Below are positions 41,015 to 50,806 of a DNA stretch of 64,000 bases, one piece after another (within the stretch, counting starts at the first letter, position 1; every line of letters starts with the position of its first letter). The notes under the pieces are model-generated. The model did no database searches. It was not told the DNA's origin and was given only the letters and a program-made list of their open reading frames with translations. The position numbers and the translations under genes are program-made. This stretch comes from Methanolacinia petrolearia DSM 11571 (GTDB taxonomy: Archaea > Halobacteriota > Methanomicrobia > Methanomicrobiales > Methanomicrobiaceae): contig NC_014507.1 of assembly GCF_000147875.1 (NCBI RefSeq), positions 558,001 to 622,000 on the forward strand. Direction: 5' to 3'.

Positions 41015-41665
41015 TCAGATGTACTGATAAGCAGCTACGACTCCGAAGATTAAAGAAATGATGATGCTTACCAGTGCAATCTGGAATGATCCGTCATTTC
41101 TCCGGTACATCCTGTTTAGTTCGCCGTCCCTTGCTTTGATCAACCTTGAGAGCTCCTTAAGTTTCTCATTGATATGATACTGGTCGTTTTTTGCAAGAAA
41201 TATCGTGATGTCATTCAGTATGTTTCTTTCAAGGGGCGGAAGATCTGCAAAAGGTGCCTGGATGTCGTTTTCAGAGATAATCCTATCCAGGATTTTCTTC
41301 CATTCCTGTATCTCACCTTCGTTGGTAGTTTGCGGGATAATCTTTTCGTCCTTTGACAGGAGGGCTATAAGGTACTCCCTCATATACCTGGAAAGCCCGT
41401 AGCGGTAGTTCATATCCTCATCGCTTAAAGAGGCAGTAGCTTCATAGATATTTATGATGTCATCCAGTGTTTTTATGGATTCAAGCTGGAATCCTACTGT
41501 TAAACTTCTGAAAAACCTTGTTTTGAATTTTTTCTCCTTCCTGATATCATCCCTGTCCCTGACTCTTCCTGACTGTCGCCTTTTGACCATCGCAAGTGCT
41601 GCAATGATAAAGATCAGGTAAATCACGAGGAAGAGGATTATGATCTCTTTAGAAGTCAATATCAT
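41015..41665 (-). CDS. Two-TM membrane protein of unknown function
   Basis: A 216-residue protein with a hydrophobic helix at each end: IIILFLVIYLIFIIAALAM (residues 8-26) and IALVSIIISLIFGVVAAYQ (near 195-213). The roughly 165 residues between are charged and helical (RVRDRDDIRKEKKFKTRFFR near the first helix), and would lie in the cytoplasm if both helices span the membrane. No known domain is recognised. It converges on the archaellin gene with 20 bp between stops. Confidence 0.7.
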   Translation of the reverse strand: MILTSKEIIILFLVIYLIFIIAALAMVKRRQSGRVRDRDDIRKEKKFKTRFFRSLTVGFQLESIKTLDDIINIYEATASLSDEDMNYRYGLSRYMREYLIALLSKDEKIIPQTTNEGEIQEWKKILDRIISENDIQAPFADLPPLERNILNDITIFLAKNDQYHINEKLKELSRLIKARDGELNRMYRRNDGSFQIALVSIIISLIFGVVAAYQYI

Positions 41666-41784
41666 ACCTAAATACTCCCAATAATTGTCTATTTGGATCA
41701 GGTAATAACACTATTCAATTGGTTTTTCTTATGACGTTTAAAGAGGGGAATTTGTTAAATAGTATCTGAGAGATGATCTTTTAA

Positions 41785-42825
41785 ATGCAGAGACTGCCTG
41801 ATTTTGGATTATTGCTGATCTATTTTATTATTCTGATTGTGGCAGTATCTGCGATTGCGGTTTTTTCGACCCTGATTGGAGTACTGATTGTTGCTGCAGC
41901 CTTTGCAATTGTCCTGATGCCTGCACAAAGATACCTCGGACTGAAGATGAGGGCCGGGATTTCTGCTGCAATTATCACTACTCTGGTTGCGGTATTTATA
42001 GTTGTGGCGTTTTATGTCACTGCTGTTGTAATAATCAATGATTCCGGCTTTTTCCTCAACATGATCGAATCAATAACTGCATGGCTGAACTCCCTTCTTT
42101 TTAACATCAAAGCAGAAGAAATCTCAGGAACATTTGCCGTATCTTCTGATGTTTTTCTCGAGATCCTTGAAAAAACCGAAGACTGGTCGCTGGAACTGCT
42201 GTCCATGGCACCCCAGATTATAATGAAGACGTTTATTCTTTTCCTTTCAATGTATCTCTTTCTTGTATTAGGGGATAATATCCACTTGGATTTTATATCT
42301 ATAATGCCGCGTTCAGTGATGCCGTCTATAAAAATCTTTGAAAAGTCGATAGTCGATATGCTTTATGCGGTGTTTAATGTTCATATTGTGGTCGCCTTTA
42401 TAGTATTCATAGCCTCATTTCCTGTATTCTACATCCTCGGCTATGATCATATCCTTTTCTTCGCAGTCCTTTCCACTGTACTCGCTCTTATTCCTGTGCT
42501 GGGGCCCGTGGTTATGATCGCCTTCCTCGCCCTGTATGCGATCTCTATCTCGGACTGGCAGGGCCTGATAATTATTATAGCCATTGCATGGCCTCTGCTT
42601 TGTGCTATTCCCGACTGGTGGATCAGGCCGTTCTTGATGGGAAAACGCACGAAAATAAGTGGTGTTATCATGTTCATTGCCTTCTTCGGTGGAATAATGG
42701 CTATGGGCGTGGTAGGTTTTATCATAGGGCCTGTGATCGTGGCGCTGGTTATTGCATGCTACAGGATAATTATTGCAGGTCATGTCATTCCTGCAGATCC
42801 GGTTCCCCGTGATTCCGGCAGTTGA
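41785..42825 (+). CDS. AI-2E family transporter (PerM-type permease)
   Basis: A 346-residue integral membrane protein with about eight helices and a soluble segment near residues 95-140. The pattern fits the AI-2E/PerM family (former UPF0118): an N-terminal hydrophobic pair, VLMPAQRYLGLKMRAGISA after them, then the conserved late helices ALIPVLGPVVMIAFLALY and WWIRPFLMGKRTKISGVIMF. Some members export signals or act as Na+/H+ antiporters; the archaeal substrate is unknown. A 59-codon membrane-protein gene follows 92 bp later. Confidence 0.85.
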   Translation: MQRLPDFGLLLIYFIILIVAVSAIAVFSTLIGVLIVAAAFAIVLMPAQRYLGLKMRAGISAAIITTLVAVFIVVAFYVTAVVIINDSGFFLNMIESITAWLNSLLFNIKAEEISGTFAVSSDVFLEILEKTEDWSLELLSMAPQIIMKTFILFLSMYLFLVLGDNIHLDFISIMPRSVMPSIKIFEKSIVDMLYAVFNVHIVVAFIVFIASFPVFYILGYDHILFFAVLSTVLALIPVLGPVVMIAFLALYAISISDWQGLIIIIAIAWPLLCAIPDWWIRPFLMGKRTKISGVIMFIAFFGGIMAMGVVGFIIGPVIVALVIACYRIIIAGHVIPADPVPRDSGS

Positions 42826-42917
42826 AAGTTCTTTCTTTCGTGAGCGCTTGGCGGACTGAATTTAATTTCCAAAATTATTAATATTATTCTGCCCTTTTTA
42901 GTGTTAGGTGAAAAATT

Positions 42918-43097
42918 ATGGATTGGCTTGGTGCAACAGCACTTTTAATCGGACTTATTCTTGTAATCTTTGGTATAGGGCTCACTTTTTCGATAGATGC
43001 CGTTCAGATGATAATCGATAAATTCCTGGGTCTTTTAGCTTTATTGATTGGAATTATCCTGATGGCAGGCGGATATATGCTTATCCGCGAACAATAA
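42918..43097 (+). CDS. Small two-TM membrane protein (59 aa)
   Basis: A short gene from ATG 42918, with AGGTGA 6 bp before it, to TAA 43097. The product has two hydrophobic helices (ATALLIGLILVIFGIGLTF and LLALLIGIILMAGGYML) joined by SIDAVQMIIDKFLG, and ends with LIREQ. The ribosome site, clean start and strongly membrane-like composition argue that it is real. Function is unknown; it could assist the upstream transporter. Confidence 0.65.
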   Translation: MDWLGATALLIGLILVIFGIGLTFSIDAVQMIIDKFLGLLALLIGIILMAGGYMLIREQ

Positions 43098-43211
43098 TCA
43101 TTTTATGCCGAATTCAAAATAGCTATATGCTTATATTCAAAACTCTATATTTGGTATAATTAACCTGATTGTCATTGATGACTGATATGCATCCGGTTGT
43201 GGAGATTAAAT

Positions 43212-46163
43212 GTGATCAAGGTACTTCATGTCGACGACGAGCCCGCACTTGTTGAAATAACAAAGGGTTTCCTGGAGAAAAGCGGTGAATTTGAGGTTAC
43301 TACCTTTACCTCTGCGGTTGATGCAATCAAAGATCTTGAAACTACATCGTATGATGTCCTTATATCCGATTATGAGATGCCCGCTCTTGACGGGATCGAA
43401 TTTTTAAAGCGTCTGAGAGGAAAAGGAATTGATACTCCTTTTATTATCTTCAGCGGCCGGGGACGTGAGGATGTCCTGATAGAGGCCATTAACAACGGTG
43501 CTGATTTTTATCTGCAGAAGGGAGGAAAACCGAAGGCCCAGTTTGCAGAACTTGAAAACATGATCCGGCAGTCTGTCAGCAGGAAGATGGCCGAGAAGGA
43601 GCTTAAAAAGAGCGAAGAGCGCTATCGTGCCGTTGTCGAAAGCCAGACGGAACTGATCTGCCGTTTTCTTCCGAACGGAACAATAATCTTTGCAAATGAT
43701 GCCTTCTGCAATTATTATGGTATTGCATATGATGCACTTATAGGGCATAAACTCAATCACGATGTTCCTGAGGAAGAGATTCCTTCCTTAAAAAGGCATT
43801 TTTCAGATCTGACTCCTGATGATCCGGTAGGGGATGTTGAGCACAGGGTTATTCTTCCCAATGGCGAGGTTCGCTGGCAGCAGTGGAGTGACCGGGCGAT
43901 CTTTGATGATTCCGGAAAACTCAGTGAATTCCAGTCAGTCGGGAGGGATGTCACCCAGCAGAAGCTAATGCAGATCGATCTTCAGGAGAAGGTGAATTAT
44001 GTCCAGGCTTTAATGGACACTATGCCTGCTCCGGTCTTTTATCGTGATACCAAAGGCATTTATCACGACTGTAATCGTGCCTTTGAGGAGTTTGTTGGCC
44101 TCCCAAAGGAAAAGATCAAAGGAATGACGATCCATGAATTTTTCGACAAGGATTTTGCAGATCATTATGCAATGCGTGATCAGGAGATCGTCCGGAATCC
44201 CCATATACAGCAGTATGAGTATGCTGCAAATAACAGCAGAGGAGAGATAATCGACGTTCTGTTCTCGAAGACCGCAAGGTTCGCTGCTGATGGTACTGTC
44301 GACGGTATAGTGGGTGTGATTGTAGATATCAGTGATCGGAAGAAGATGGAGAGAGAGCTCAAAAAAGAGTTCAACTATGTCCAGGCCTTAATGGACACTA
44401 TGCCTGCCCCTGTCTTTTACCGTGACACCAAAGGCATTTATCACGACTGCAATCGTGCCTTTGAGGAGCTTGTCGGTCTCTCCAAGGCTGAGATTATCGG
44501 CAAGACTATTCATGACTTTTTTGAAAAGGATCTTGCCGATCATTATGCAATGATGGATCAGAAGATCGTCGATAACCCGCACGTCCAGCTTTATGAGTAT
44601 GAAATAAACAATGCCAAAGGTGAGAGATCCGATGTCCTCTTCTCGAAGACCGCAAGGTTCGCCGCTGATGGTACTGTCGACGGTATAGTGGGCGTCATCA
44701 TGGATATCAGCGAACGGAAGAAGATGGAGCGTGAGCTGATAGAGGAAGTAAACTTCGTTCAGGCATTGAAGGATACCATCCCCGCTCCGGTCTTCTACCG
44801 CGACGTCAATGGTATATATCATGACTGCAATCTTGCTTTCGAAGAGCTGGTAGGGCTTTCCAGGGATGAGATTATCGGCAAAACCATCCATGATTTCTTC
44901 AACAAGGATCTTGCGGATGTGTATACGCTAAAGGACCAGGAGATCATCCAGAATCCGCATGTCCAGCAGTATGAATACGCGATCAACAACTCCAAGGGCG
45001 AGATAATCGACGTACTGTTCTCCAAGACTGCTCTTTTTAAGGCTGACGGAAGCGTTGCGGGTGTGGTAGGTGTCATTCTTGATATCAGCAACCGCAAACA
45101 GATGGAGAAGCAGTTGAGGGAAAGCGAGATAAAGCTCAGAACTCTTGCGGATTTCACATATGATCTGGAGTCGTGGATGAGCCCTGAAAAGGAATATATC
45201 TATATCTCCCCGTCATGCAAGAGAATCACGGGATATCCTGCAGAGGATTTCTATAACTCCCCCATGGAGACGCTTCAAAAGATTGTTCATCCCGACGACT
45301 GGCCGCGTGTTTATAATCATTACAATACTATGAGCGAGGACATGCGTAATATCATCCAGTTCGATTTCAGGATTATCACCAAAGACGGTGAAATGAAATG
45401 GATATCGCATAATTGCCAGCCTGTTTATGATTCGGATGGCAAGTGGGCCGGGAGGCGTGAAGCCAAGAGGGACATCACCTTCAGGAAAAAGATCGAGGAG
45501 GAGCTCTCGAAGGCCAATGCGAAGTTGAACCTCCTGTCAAGTGTCACCCGGCATGATGTCTTAAACCAGGTTACGGCTCTTTATGGGTATACCGAACTTG
45601 CCCGTGAACTTTATGACGGCAACGAAGGTTTCAACGATATACTTACAAAGATGGAGGGCCTGATGGGAACGATAGAACGCCAGATCTCGTTCACGAAGGA
45701 CTACCAGGAGATCGGGATCGATACACCTTTATGGCAGCATCTCGGCGAGACGATCAAGAATGCGGCAATAATGCTGAGCATGAATGATATCAGCATCGAT
45801 ATTGAAACAGGGGATTACGAGATCTTTGCAGATCCCCTCTTCAATAAGGTGGTGTACAACCTTATCGAAAATTCGCTGAGGCATGGCGGGGAAGGGATTT
45901 CCGAGGTCCGCTTCTCTGTCGAGGAGAAGGATGACCGCTTCATCTTCGTATACGAAGACAATGGCAAAGGAATATCCTACGAGAATAAAGAGAAGGTTCT
46001 GATAAAGGGGTTCGGCGAAAACACCGGTTATGGTCTGTTCCTGACCGAAAATATCCTTTCTATTACCGGCATGAAGATCCATGAATGCGGAGTTCCCGGT
46101 GAGGGCGTAAGGTTCGAGATCGACGTCCCGAAAGACCGGATAAGGAAAGCGATCTTAAGCTAA
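43212..46163 (+). CDS. Hybrid sensor kinase: receiver - five PAS - histidine kinase
   Basis: A 983-residue cytoplasmic protein. The receiver domain (1-120) has acceptor Asp53 in LISDYEMPALDG. PAS1 lies at about 138-255. Three nearly identical PAS units of exactly 126 residues follow (about 264-641), then a fifth PAS (645-765, PAS_3 type, SPEKEYIYISPSCKRITGY). The HisKA helix LLSSVTRHDVLNQVTA has His781, and the ATPase domain has NLIENSLRHGG and DNGKGIS. GTG 43212 is chosen since GGAG sits 8-9 bp before it; TTG 43197 is the alternative. Having the receiver first implies input from another kinase. Confidence 0.9.
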   Translation: MIKVLHVDDEPALVEITKGFLEKSGEFEVTTFTSAVDAIKDLETTSYDVLISDYEMPALDGIEFLKRLRGKGIDTPFIIFSGRGREDVLIEAINNGADFYLQKGGKPKAQFAELENMIRQSVSRKMAEKELKKSEERYRAVVESQTELICRFLPNGTIIFANDAFCNYYGIAYDALIGHKLNHDVPEEEIPSLKRHFSDLTPDDPVGDVEHRVILPNGEVRWQQWSDRAIFDDSGKLSEFQSVGRDVTQQKLMQIDLQEKVNYVQALMDTMPAPVFYRDTKGIYHDCNRAFEEFVGLPKEKIKGMTIHEFFDKDFADHYAMRDQEIVRNPHIQQYEYAANNSRGEIIDVLFSKTARFAADGTVDGIVGVIVDISDRKKMERELKKEFNYVQALMDTMPAPVFYRDTKGIYHDCNRAFEELVGLSKAEIIGKTIHDFFEKDLADHYAMMDQKIVDNPHVQLYEYEINNAKGERSDVLFSKTARFAADGTVDGIVGVIMDISERKKMERELIEEVNFVQALKDTIPAPVFYRDVNGIYHDCNLAFEELVGLSRDEIIGKTIHDFFNKDLADVYTLKDQEIIQNPHVQQYEYAINNSKGEIIDVLFSKTALFKADGSVAGVVGVILDISNRKQMEKQLRESEIKLRTLADFTYDLESWMSPEKEYIYISPSCKRITGYPAEDFYNSPMETLQKIVHPDDWPRVYNHYNTMSEDMRNIIQFDFRIITKDGEMKWISHNCQPVYDSDGKWAGRREAKRDITFRKKIEEELSKANAKLNLLSSVTRHDVLNQVTALYGYTELARELYDGNEGFNDILTKMEGLMGTIERQISFTKDYQEIGIDTPLWQHLGETIKNAAIMLSMNDISIDIETGDYEIFADPLFNKVVYNLIENSLRHGGEGISEVRFSVEEKDDRFIFVYEDNGKGISYENKEKVLIKGFGENTGYGLFLTENILSITGMKIHECGVPGEGVRFEIDVPKDRIRKAILS
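44001..45134 (+). repeat. Three tandem 378 bp units encoding duplicated PAS domains
   Basis: Equivalent points GTCCAGG/GTTCAGG occur at 44001, 44379 and 44757, a period of exactly 378 bp (126 codons). Units 1 and 2 are nearly identical in DNA over long stretches, including silent positions, around ATGGACACTATGCCTGC and AAAGGCATTTATCACGACTG. Unit 3 has diverged more. This indicates recent in-frame duplication or ongoing gene conversion. Confidence 0.92.
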
Positions 46164-46189
46164 CACCTTTTTTATTCATCCATAATCAA

Positions 46190-46561
46190 GGGAGGGGGGA
46201 GGATTCCCCCTCCCTTTAATCCTCCCCCTCATGGCGACAAGTCGCAAAGGGGATGGACAAGCATCCCCTTTTGCTCCTGAACATTACTACGATTTTATTC
46301 CAAAATTCTATTCTCCCGGCCGAGGCAACCGAAGGGCTATCGCCCTCTCGAAACCTAAGACGACCTTCGGTCATCGGTTCATTTCATGAAAATTATCTAG
46401 AGTTCCCGGACGGGTAGCGTCCAAGCCGGGCTATCGCGATAGCGCAAAGCCCTGAGGTCAGGGCGTGTTCGCGAAGCAAAGCGGAGCGAACTTGCGCAAG
46501 GGTTGTCGTTAGAAGGGGCACTGCCTCTTTCAAAACCCCCGGCGACCTTCGGTCAACAGTT
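46190..46561. repeat. Modular intergenic palindromic repeat, copy D
   Basis: The longest copy, in the 503 bp convergent gap between the hybrid kinase and aEF-2. The hairpin GGGAGGGGG / CCCCCTCCC is at 46190-46214. CCTCCCCCTCATGGCGAC, GGGGATGGACAAGCATCCCCTTTTGCTCC, CTCCCGGCCGAGG, the CGAAGGGCT...CCTTCGGTCA module (also in copy A), CGGGTAGCGTCCAAGCCGGG and CAAAGCCCTGAGGTCAGGGCGTGTTCGCGAAGC...TTGCGCAAGGGTTG follow. Its modules are arranged partly as in A, partly as in C. Oligo-T tracts lie on both sides. Confidence 0.87.
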
Positions 46562-46630
46562 CGTTAAAGTGGACATGTTTTTACCAGTTAGGGCTACCTG
46601 AAAGGTTTAGGCCCCGATAAAGAAATCAAC

Positions 46631-46637
46631 AAAAAAA
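46631..46637 (-). terminator. Oligo-T terminator of the rps12-rps7-aEF-2 operon
   Basis: A7 on the plus strand gives T7 on the minus strand about 30 bp after the aEF-2 stop. Confidence 0.5.
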
Positions 46638-46666
46638 TATTTGTTTGGTATTGATTTGAAAAGAAA

Positions 46667-48862
46667 TTATGCGAGATAGTCTGAAGGTTCGGGTATCTGC
46701 TCCTTCAGTCCTTTTCTCTTTCTTATTCCTGTTACGATCTCCTTGAGCATTCCGCCTGGAACAGGCGCGAATCCTGCAAACTCGGTGGACCACATTGCAC
46801 GGCCTTCTGTTGCCGAGCGGACGTCTCCTGCGAAACCGAAGAGTTCTGCTACAGGTGCCTTTCCGACAACGGTAATCGTGTCGCCTTCTGACTGCATGTC
46901 GTAGACCTGTCCGCGGCGTCCCTGGATCATTCCTGTTGCCGAACCCATATGTTCCTGCGGAACGGTGATCTGGAGGATCTGCATAGGTTCGAGGAGTGTG
47001 TCGTTTGCCAGAAGAAGTCCTGCTTTTACAGCAGAACGGACTGCAGGTATGACCTGTGCTGGACCACGGTGGATTGCATCCTCGTGGAGTTTTACATCGA
47101 CAAGGCGGATCTTGACGTTCTGAACCTGCTCGTCTGCGAGAGGTCCGCCTGCAAGGGCTTCACGCCATCCATCGAGGACAAGTTCCATGGTTTCGTTGAG
47201 GTACTGGATACCCTTAGTCATGTCGATGAACATGTTCGTTCCTTCGATGGCTTTGATGTTCTTTGCCTCGTCCTTGTCGAACCCTGCCTCAACAAGCACA
47301 TCACGGCGCTCGAGTGCAGGCAGATCCATGGAGATGTCGCCGTCCTTGAGCATCTTAACGACGTTGTCGGACAGAGGCTCGAGTTCGATATAGAACCTGT
47401 TGTGGCGGTTCGGCGATTTTCCTTCGACCGGTCCGGCGGTGCCCGTAATTGTTTCACGGTATACGACGATCGGCGGTGAGGTAACAATCTCCACACCTTT
47501 GTCTCTCTCGATACGGTGGGTGATGATCTCGAGGTGGAGCTCTCCCATACCTGAGATCAGGTGTTCTCCTGTTTCTTCGTTGATTGTAACATTTACAGTC
47601 GGGTCTTCCTTTGCGACCTGACGCAGAACGGTGACCAGCTTCGGAAGGTCCTTCATGTTCTTCGCTTCGACTGCAACGGTCATTACAGGTTCCGAGTAGT
47701 GCTTGAGCGACTCGAACGGAGTCATCTCCTGGAGTGTTGTGACGGTCGAACCTACGATTGCATCCTTTAATCCTGTGACAGCGGCGATATTTCCTGCAGG
47801 AAGGGCTTCGACTTCGATTCTCTCCGCACCCATGAAGATACCTACCTGTGTCAGGCGGTTGACCTTCTTGGCTGTTCCCATGACATAGCACTCGGTTCCG
47901 CGTTTCAGTGTTCCTGAGAAGAGACGGCCTGTTGCAACCTCTCCTGCATGCGGGTCGAACGAGATATCGGTTACCATCAGGCATGCGGGTCCGTTCGGGT
48001 CGCAGGTGAGCATTGATTTGCCTTCTACTGTGTTCTTGTCTCCATGCTGCCAGATAATGGGTACACGGCGCTTCTGGGCGTCAAGCGGATCCGGAAGGTG
48101 ACGTACGACCATATCGAGGACAACGGCGCAGAGAGGACTGCTCTTTGCGAGCCATTTCATGTCCTCTGCCTTACATTTCTCGTATACGTCCTTGAAGGAT
48201 ACACCGCTCTTCTTCATGAAAGGAACCGATACAGCCCAGTTGTAAAGTGCCGATCCGAATGCGACCGTTCCTTCGGCTGCATCAAGTTTCCAGCCGCCTT
48301 TATAGGCCTCTTCGCTCATTCCCTTGATGAGCTTGTTGACCTTGTCGATTACCTTGCCGAGGCGGATCTGCATCTCCATCTCGTCGACCTTGAGTTCATT
48401 GATCAAGCGGTCTACTTTGTTGATGAAGAGAACGGGCTTTACACCCTCCTTCAGTGCCTGCCTGAGAACGGTCTCGGTCTGCGGCATCGTTCCCTCGACT
48501 GCGTCGACGAGGACAACCGCACCGTCTACGGCACGCATCGCCCTTGTAACGTCTCCTCCGAAGTCGACGTGGCCTGGAGTATCAATCATGTTGATGAGGT
48601 ACTCCTCGTTGTCGTAGGTGTGCACCATCGAGACGTTCGAGGAGTCAATTGTAATTCCTCTTGCCTGTTCCTCCTCGTCGGAGTCCATCCAGCACGCCTT
48701 TCCGGCGATCTCTTCGCTGATCATTCCCGCACCTGCAAGCAGGTTGTCGGAGAGTGTTGTCTTACCGTGATCAATGTGGGCAACGATACCGATGTTCCTG
48801 ATGTGCTCGGGCTTGTCCATCAGTTCCGTTACCTGTTCTACCATCTTTTTTCGTCTGGTCAT
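46667..48862 (-). CDS. Translation elongation factor aEF-2
   Basis: The GTPase that drives ribosomal translocation, 731 residues. G1 is [20 protein letters not shown]2 lies around [10 protein letters not shown]3 is [12 protein letters not shown] and G4 is [11 protein letters not shown]. Domain IV carries [15 protein letters not shown], whose His after the Ile is the site of diphthamide modification. The start [20 protein letters not shown] is the usual archaeal form. It is last of rps12-rps7-aEF-2 (31 bp gap), the str-type operon. A long frame on the opposite strand is a shadow. Confidence 0.97.
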   Translation of the reverse strand: MTRRKKMVEQVTELMDKPEHIRNIGIVAHIDHGKTTLSDNLLAGAGMISEEIAGKACWMDSDEEEQARGITIDSSNVSMVHTYDNEEYLINMIDTPGHVDFGGDVTRAMRAVDGAVVLVDAVEGTMPQTETVLRQALKEGVKPVLFINKVDRLINELKVDEMEMQIRLGKVIDKVNKLIKGMSEEAYKGGWKLDAAEGTVAFGSALYNWAVSVPFMKKSGVSFKDVYEKCKAEDMKWLAKSSPLCAVVLDMVVRHLPDPLDAQKRRVPIIWQHGDKNTVEGKSMLTCDPNGPACLMVTDISFDPHAGEVATGRLFSGTLKRGTECYVMGTAKKVNRLTQVGIFMGAERIEVEALPAGNIAAVTGLKDAIVGSTVTTLQEMTPFESLKHYSEPVMTVAVEAKNMKDLPKLVTVLRQVAKEDPTVNVTINEETGEHLISGMGELHLEIITHRIERDKGVEIVTSPPIVVYRETITGTAGPVEGKSPNRHNRFYIELEPLSDNVVKMLKDGDISMDLPALERRDVLVEAGFDKDEAKNIKAIEGTNMFIDMTKGIQYLNETMELVLDGWREALAGGPLADEQVQNVKIRLVDVKLHEDAIHRGPAQVIPAVRSAVKAGLLLANDTLLEPMQILQITVPQEHMGSATGMIQGRRGQVYDMQSEGDTITVVGKAPVAELFGFAGDVRSATEGRAMWSTEFAGFAPVPGGMLKEIVTGIRKRKGLKEQIPEPSDYLA

Positions 48863-48892
48863 CCTGATTTCACCTTAAAAAAGAATATTGGA

Positions 48893-49522
48893 TTAGCGTG
48901 CAGATTTTGCAACACGCTCGCGTTCTTCCTTCTTGGAGACTGCAAAACTGCGTGCATCCCCGTCGGCAGCGGCGATGAGTTCGTCTGCGAGGCATGCTGC
49001 AACAGTCTTCTTCTTCTTGTGGCTTGCCTGCTGGACACCGCGTGCTATGAACAGAAGTGCGGTGTCGATCCTGCGCTGTGGAGCGGTATCGACAGACTTC
49101 GGTACGTTGATACCACCGTACTTCAGACGGACTGTTTCTTCACGGGGACCTGCGTTTGCAATGGCGTCGACCAGAACCTGAACAGGGTTCTTCTTTGTTT
49201 TCTTGTTGATAATGTCGAATGCATCCTCTACAATGCGGGTCGTAAGCTCTTTTTTGCCTGTATTGGTCTCCGTCTGCATCAGCCTGTTGATAAGGCGCTC
49301 GACGATGAACATCTCGGACTTGAGGAACTGCTGCCCCTGCATTCTTCCGCTGCAGTGCGGAACGATCGCCGAGTCGATGCTTACGTAGCGGACAAGGCCG
49401 GGATCGTTGATCTGGACTTCTGAAAGATCCCATTTGTTGAAGAGAAGATAGTTCGGTCCCTCTTTATTTTCGGGCTTGGCCTGTGCTTCAACGTTTTCTT
49501 CAATCATTTCTTCTGCGCTCAT
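48893..49522 (-). CDS. rps7: Ribosomal protein uS7
   Basis: Small-subunit head protein of 209 residues that binds the 3' domain of 16S rRNA. Clear blocks are [59 protein letters not shown] and [20 protein letters not shown]. The start is ATG 49522 ([16 protein letters not shown]), 4 bp after the rps12 stop; the frame runs on to 49567 inside rps12. An acidic N-terminal extension of about 30 residues is typical of archaeal forms. Confidence 0.95.
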   Translation of the reverse strand: MSAEEMIEENVEAQAKPENKEGPNYLLFNKWDLSEVQINDPGLVRYVSIDSAIVPHCSGRMQGQQFLKSEMFIVERLINRLMQTETNTGKKELTTRIVEDAFDIINKKTKKNPVQVLVDAIANAGPREETVRLKYGGINVPKSVDTAPQRRIDTALLFIARGVQQASHKKKKTVAACLADELIAAADGDARSFAVSKKEERERVAKSAR

Positions 49523-49526
49523 GAGA

Positions 49527-49955
49527 TCACCTGCGTGGCTTCTCCTTCTTTCCAATAACCATTTCACGGAGAGAAACGTTGTTGACCTCGGTCACCTGAT
49601 AGCGGACACCGGGGATATCTCCCTTAGAACGGCCGAGACGTCCGCCGATACCCTCGATTGTCACTTCATCGTGTTCATCGATGAAGTTGATGGCACCGTC
49701 GCCTACCGCGAAAGCGGTGACCTGACGTCCGTTTTTGATTAGCTGTACACGGACACATTTCCTGATAGCCGAGTTAGGCTGTTTTGCCTCAACACCGACC
49801 TTTTCAAGGACAATGCCGCGGCCCTGGGGTGCTCCCTCGAGAGGGTCCGATTTTATATCGAGACCGAGCTGCTTTCTCGAATAGTTTACGTCACGCCACC
49901 TGTTGTTTTTAGAGTCGCGTTTACACTTTCTTGCTGCGAATTTACCATTACCCAA
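49527..49955 (-). CDS. rps12: Ribosomal protein uS12
   Basis: Decoding-centre protein of 142 residues, the archaeal/eukaryal length. It shows [39 protein letters not shown] (with the conserved PNSA loop) and [17 protein letters not shown]. It is the first gene of the str-type operon. GAGGTGA lies 12 bp before ATG 49955. The promoter should lie in the 418 bp divergent gap toward queD. Confidence 0.97.
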   Translation of the reverse strand: MGNGKFAARKCKRDSKNNRWRDVNYSRKQLGLDIKSDPLEGAPQGRGIVLEKVGVEAKQPNSAIRKCVRVQLIKNGRQVTAFAVGDGAINFIDEHDEVTIEGIGGRLGRSKGDIPGVRYQVTEVNNVSLREMVIGKKEKPRR

Positions 49956-50373
49956 ATGTGTTCACCTCTATGTGATCTATTTCACTAAGGCTGCCTCTGA
50001 TTTTTGCGCCTGATAGCGCATGAAATTGATATGTTATGGCAATGGAGTAATTCCCCAGATCCCGTAAGAGCGAGGCATTTTCCTAAGCAATCTGCTGAAA
50101 AACGGATAGATACCAATCCGCTGTCCTCTCCGCCGCTGCCATCTGATATCAGATCTCTTTACATATTTCGTCCTGAACTCTATTAAAAGTATTATTCCCG
50201 GTACTGTTTTCAGTGCGCGGCAGGATGCTGTGATGAAAGTTATTTTCTCCCGGAGGCCGGTTTTTGTAACACGCCGTCCGGATCATTCCATGCGGAGTTC
50301 TCTGACCCAATATCTACTTTTATTCCTAATATATACTACATTATTATAGTACATTATATCAGGAACAGCTTCA
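49956..50373. other. Divergent intergenic region between rps12 and queD
   Basis: A 418 bp region with no convincing gene: a 60-codon frame at 50004 has no ribosome site and no coding character. The queD side is AT-rich (50325-50360). It holds the short inverted repeat TACTA-N8-TAGTA at 50335-50352 about 20 bp before the start, which could overlap the promoter. A 5 bp hairpin TGCGC-N6-GCGCA lies at 50005-50020. I see no known riboswitch. Confidence 0.5.
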
Positions 50374-50778
50374 ATGTCAGTAAAAATATACAAGGAGACC
50401 TATTTCGAGGCAAGCCACAGGCTGATGCATTACGAAGGCAAATGTTCGCGCCTTCACGGACACCAGTGGCGTGTGGAATTCTGGGTCGAAGGAGATGTCC
50501 CGGCCGATACACGCATTCTTGTCGACTATAATCTTATAAAAAAAGTCGTTGAGGCATATGATCATCAGGTGATCCTGAATGAAGACGACCCGATGGTGGA
50601 ATGCATCTCGAAATTCCAGGATGTCATAACTACAAAGGGAGATCCTACGAGCGAACTCCTGGCCGAGATCATGGTCTTCGAACTGGAGGAGAAGTGCAGG
50701 GATGCCGGCCTCTCCGCAAGGGTAGTTAAATGCAGGGTATACGAGTCCGTGTCGTGCTTTGCGGAATGGACTCCCTGA
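50374..50778 (+). CDS. queD: 6-carboxytetrahydropterin synthase
   Basis: First dedicated step after GTP cyclohydrolase in preQ0 synthesis; it forms 6-carboxy-5,6,7,8-tetrahydropterin. The 134-residue protein has the zinc ligands His15, His28 and His30 (SHRLMHYEGKCSRLHGHQW) and catalytic Cys24. VDYNLIKKVVEAYDHQVILN adds the Asp/His pair. In archaea preQ0 becomes archaeosine at tRNA position 15. First of queD-queE-queC and a nudix gene, with short gaps. Confidence 0.93.
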   Translation: MSVKIYKETYFEASHRLMHYEGKCSRLHGHQWRVEFWVEGDVPADTRILVDYNLIKKVVEAYDHQVILNEDDPMVECISKFQDVITTKGDPTSELLAEIMVFELEEKCRDAGLSARVVKCRVYESVSCFAEWTP

Positions 50779-50806
50779 TTATCCCTGAAACCTGGTGAAC
50801 CCGAAT

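Noticed and set aside
48044-49423. A 459-codon open frame on the plus strand opposite aEF-2 and rps7
   Set aside because: It is the mirror of highly biased codon use in two certain genes on the minus strand; the product has no recognisable domain and spans two genes.
50004-50186. A 60-codon frame between rps12 and queD
   Set aside because: No ribosome site, unusual composition and no membrane or domain pattern.
50320-50373. A possible preQ1-type riboswitch before queD
   Set aside because: The AT-rich stretch lacks the stem, C-rich loop and A-rich tail of preQ1 switches; only a 5 bp inverted repeat is present.
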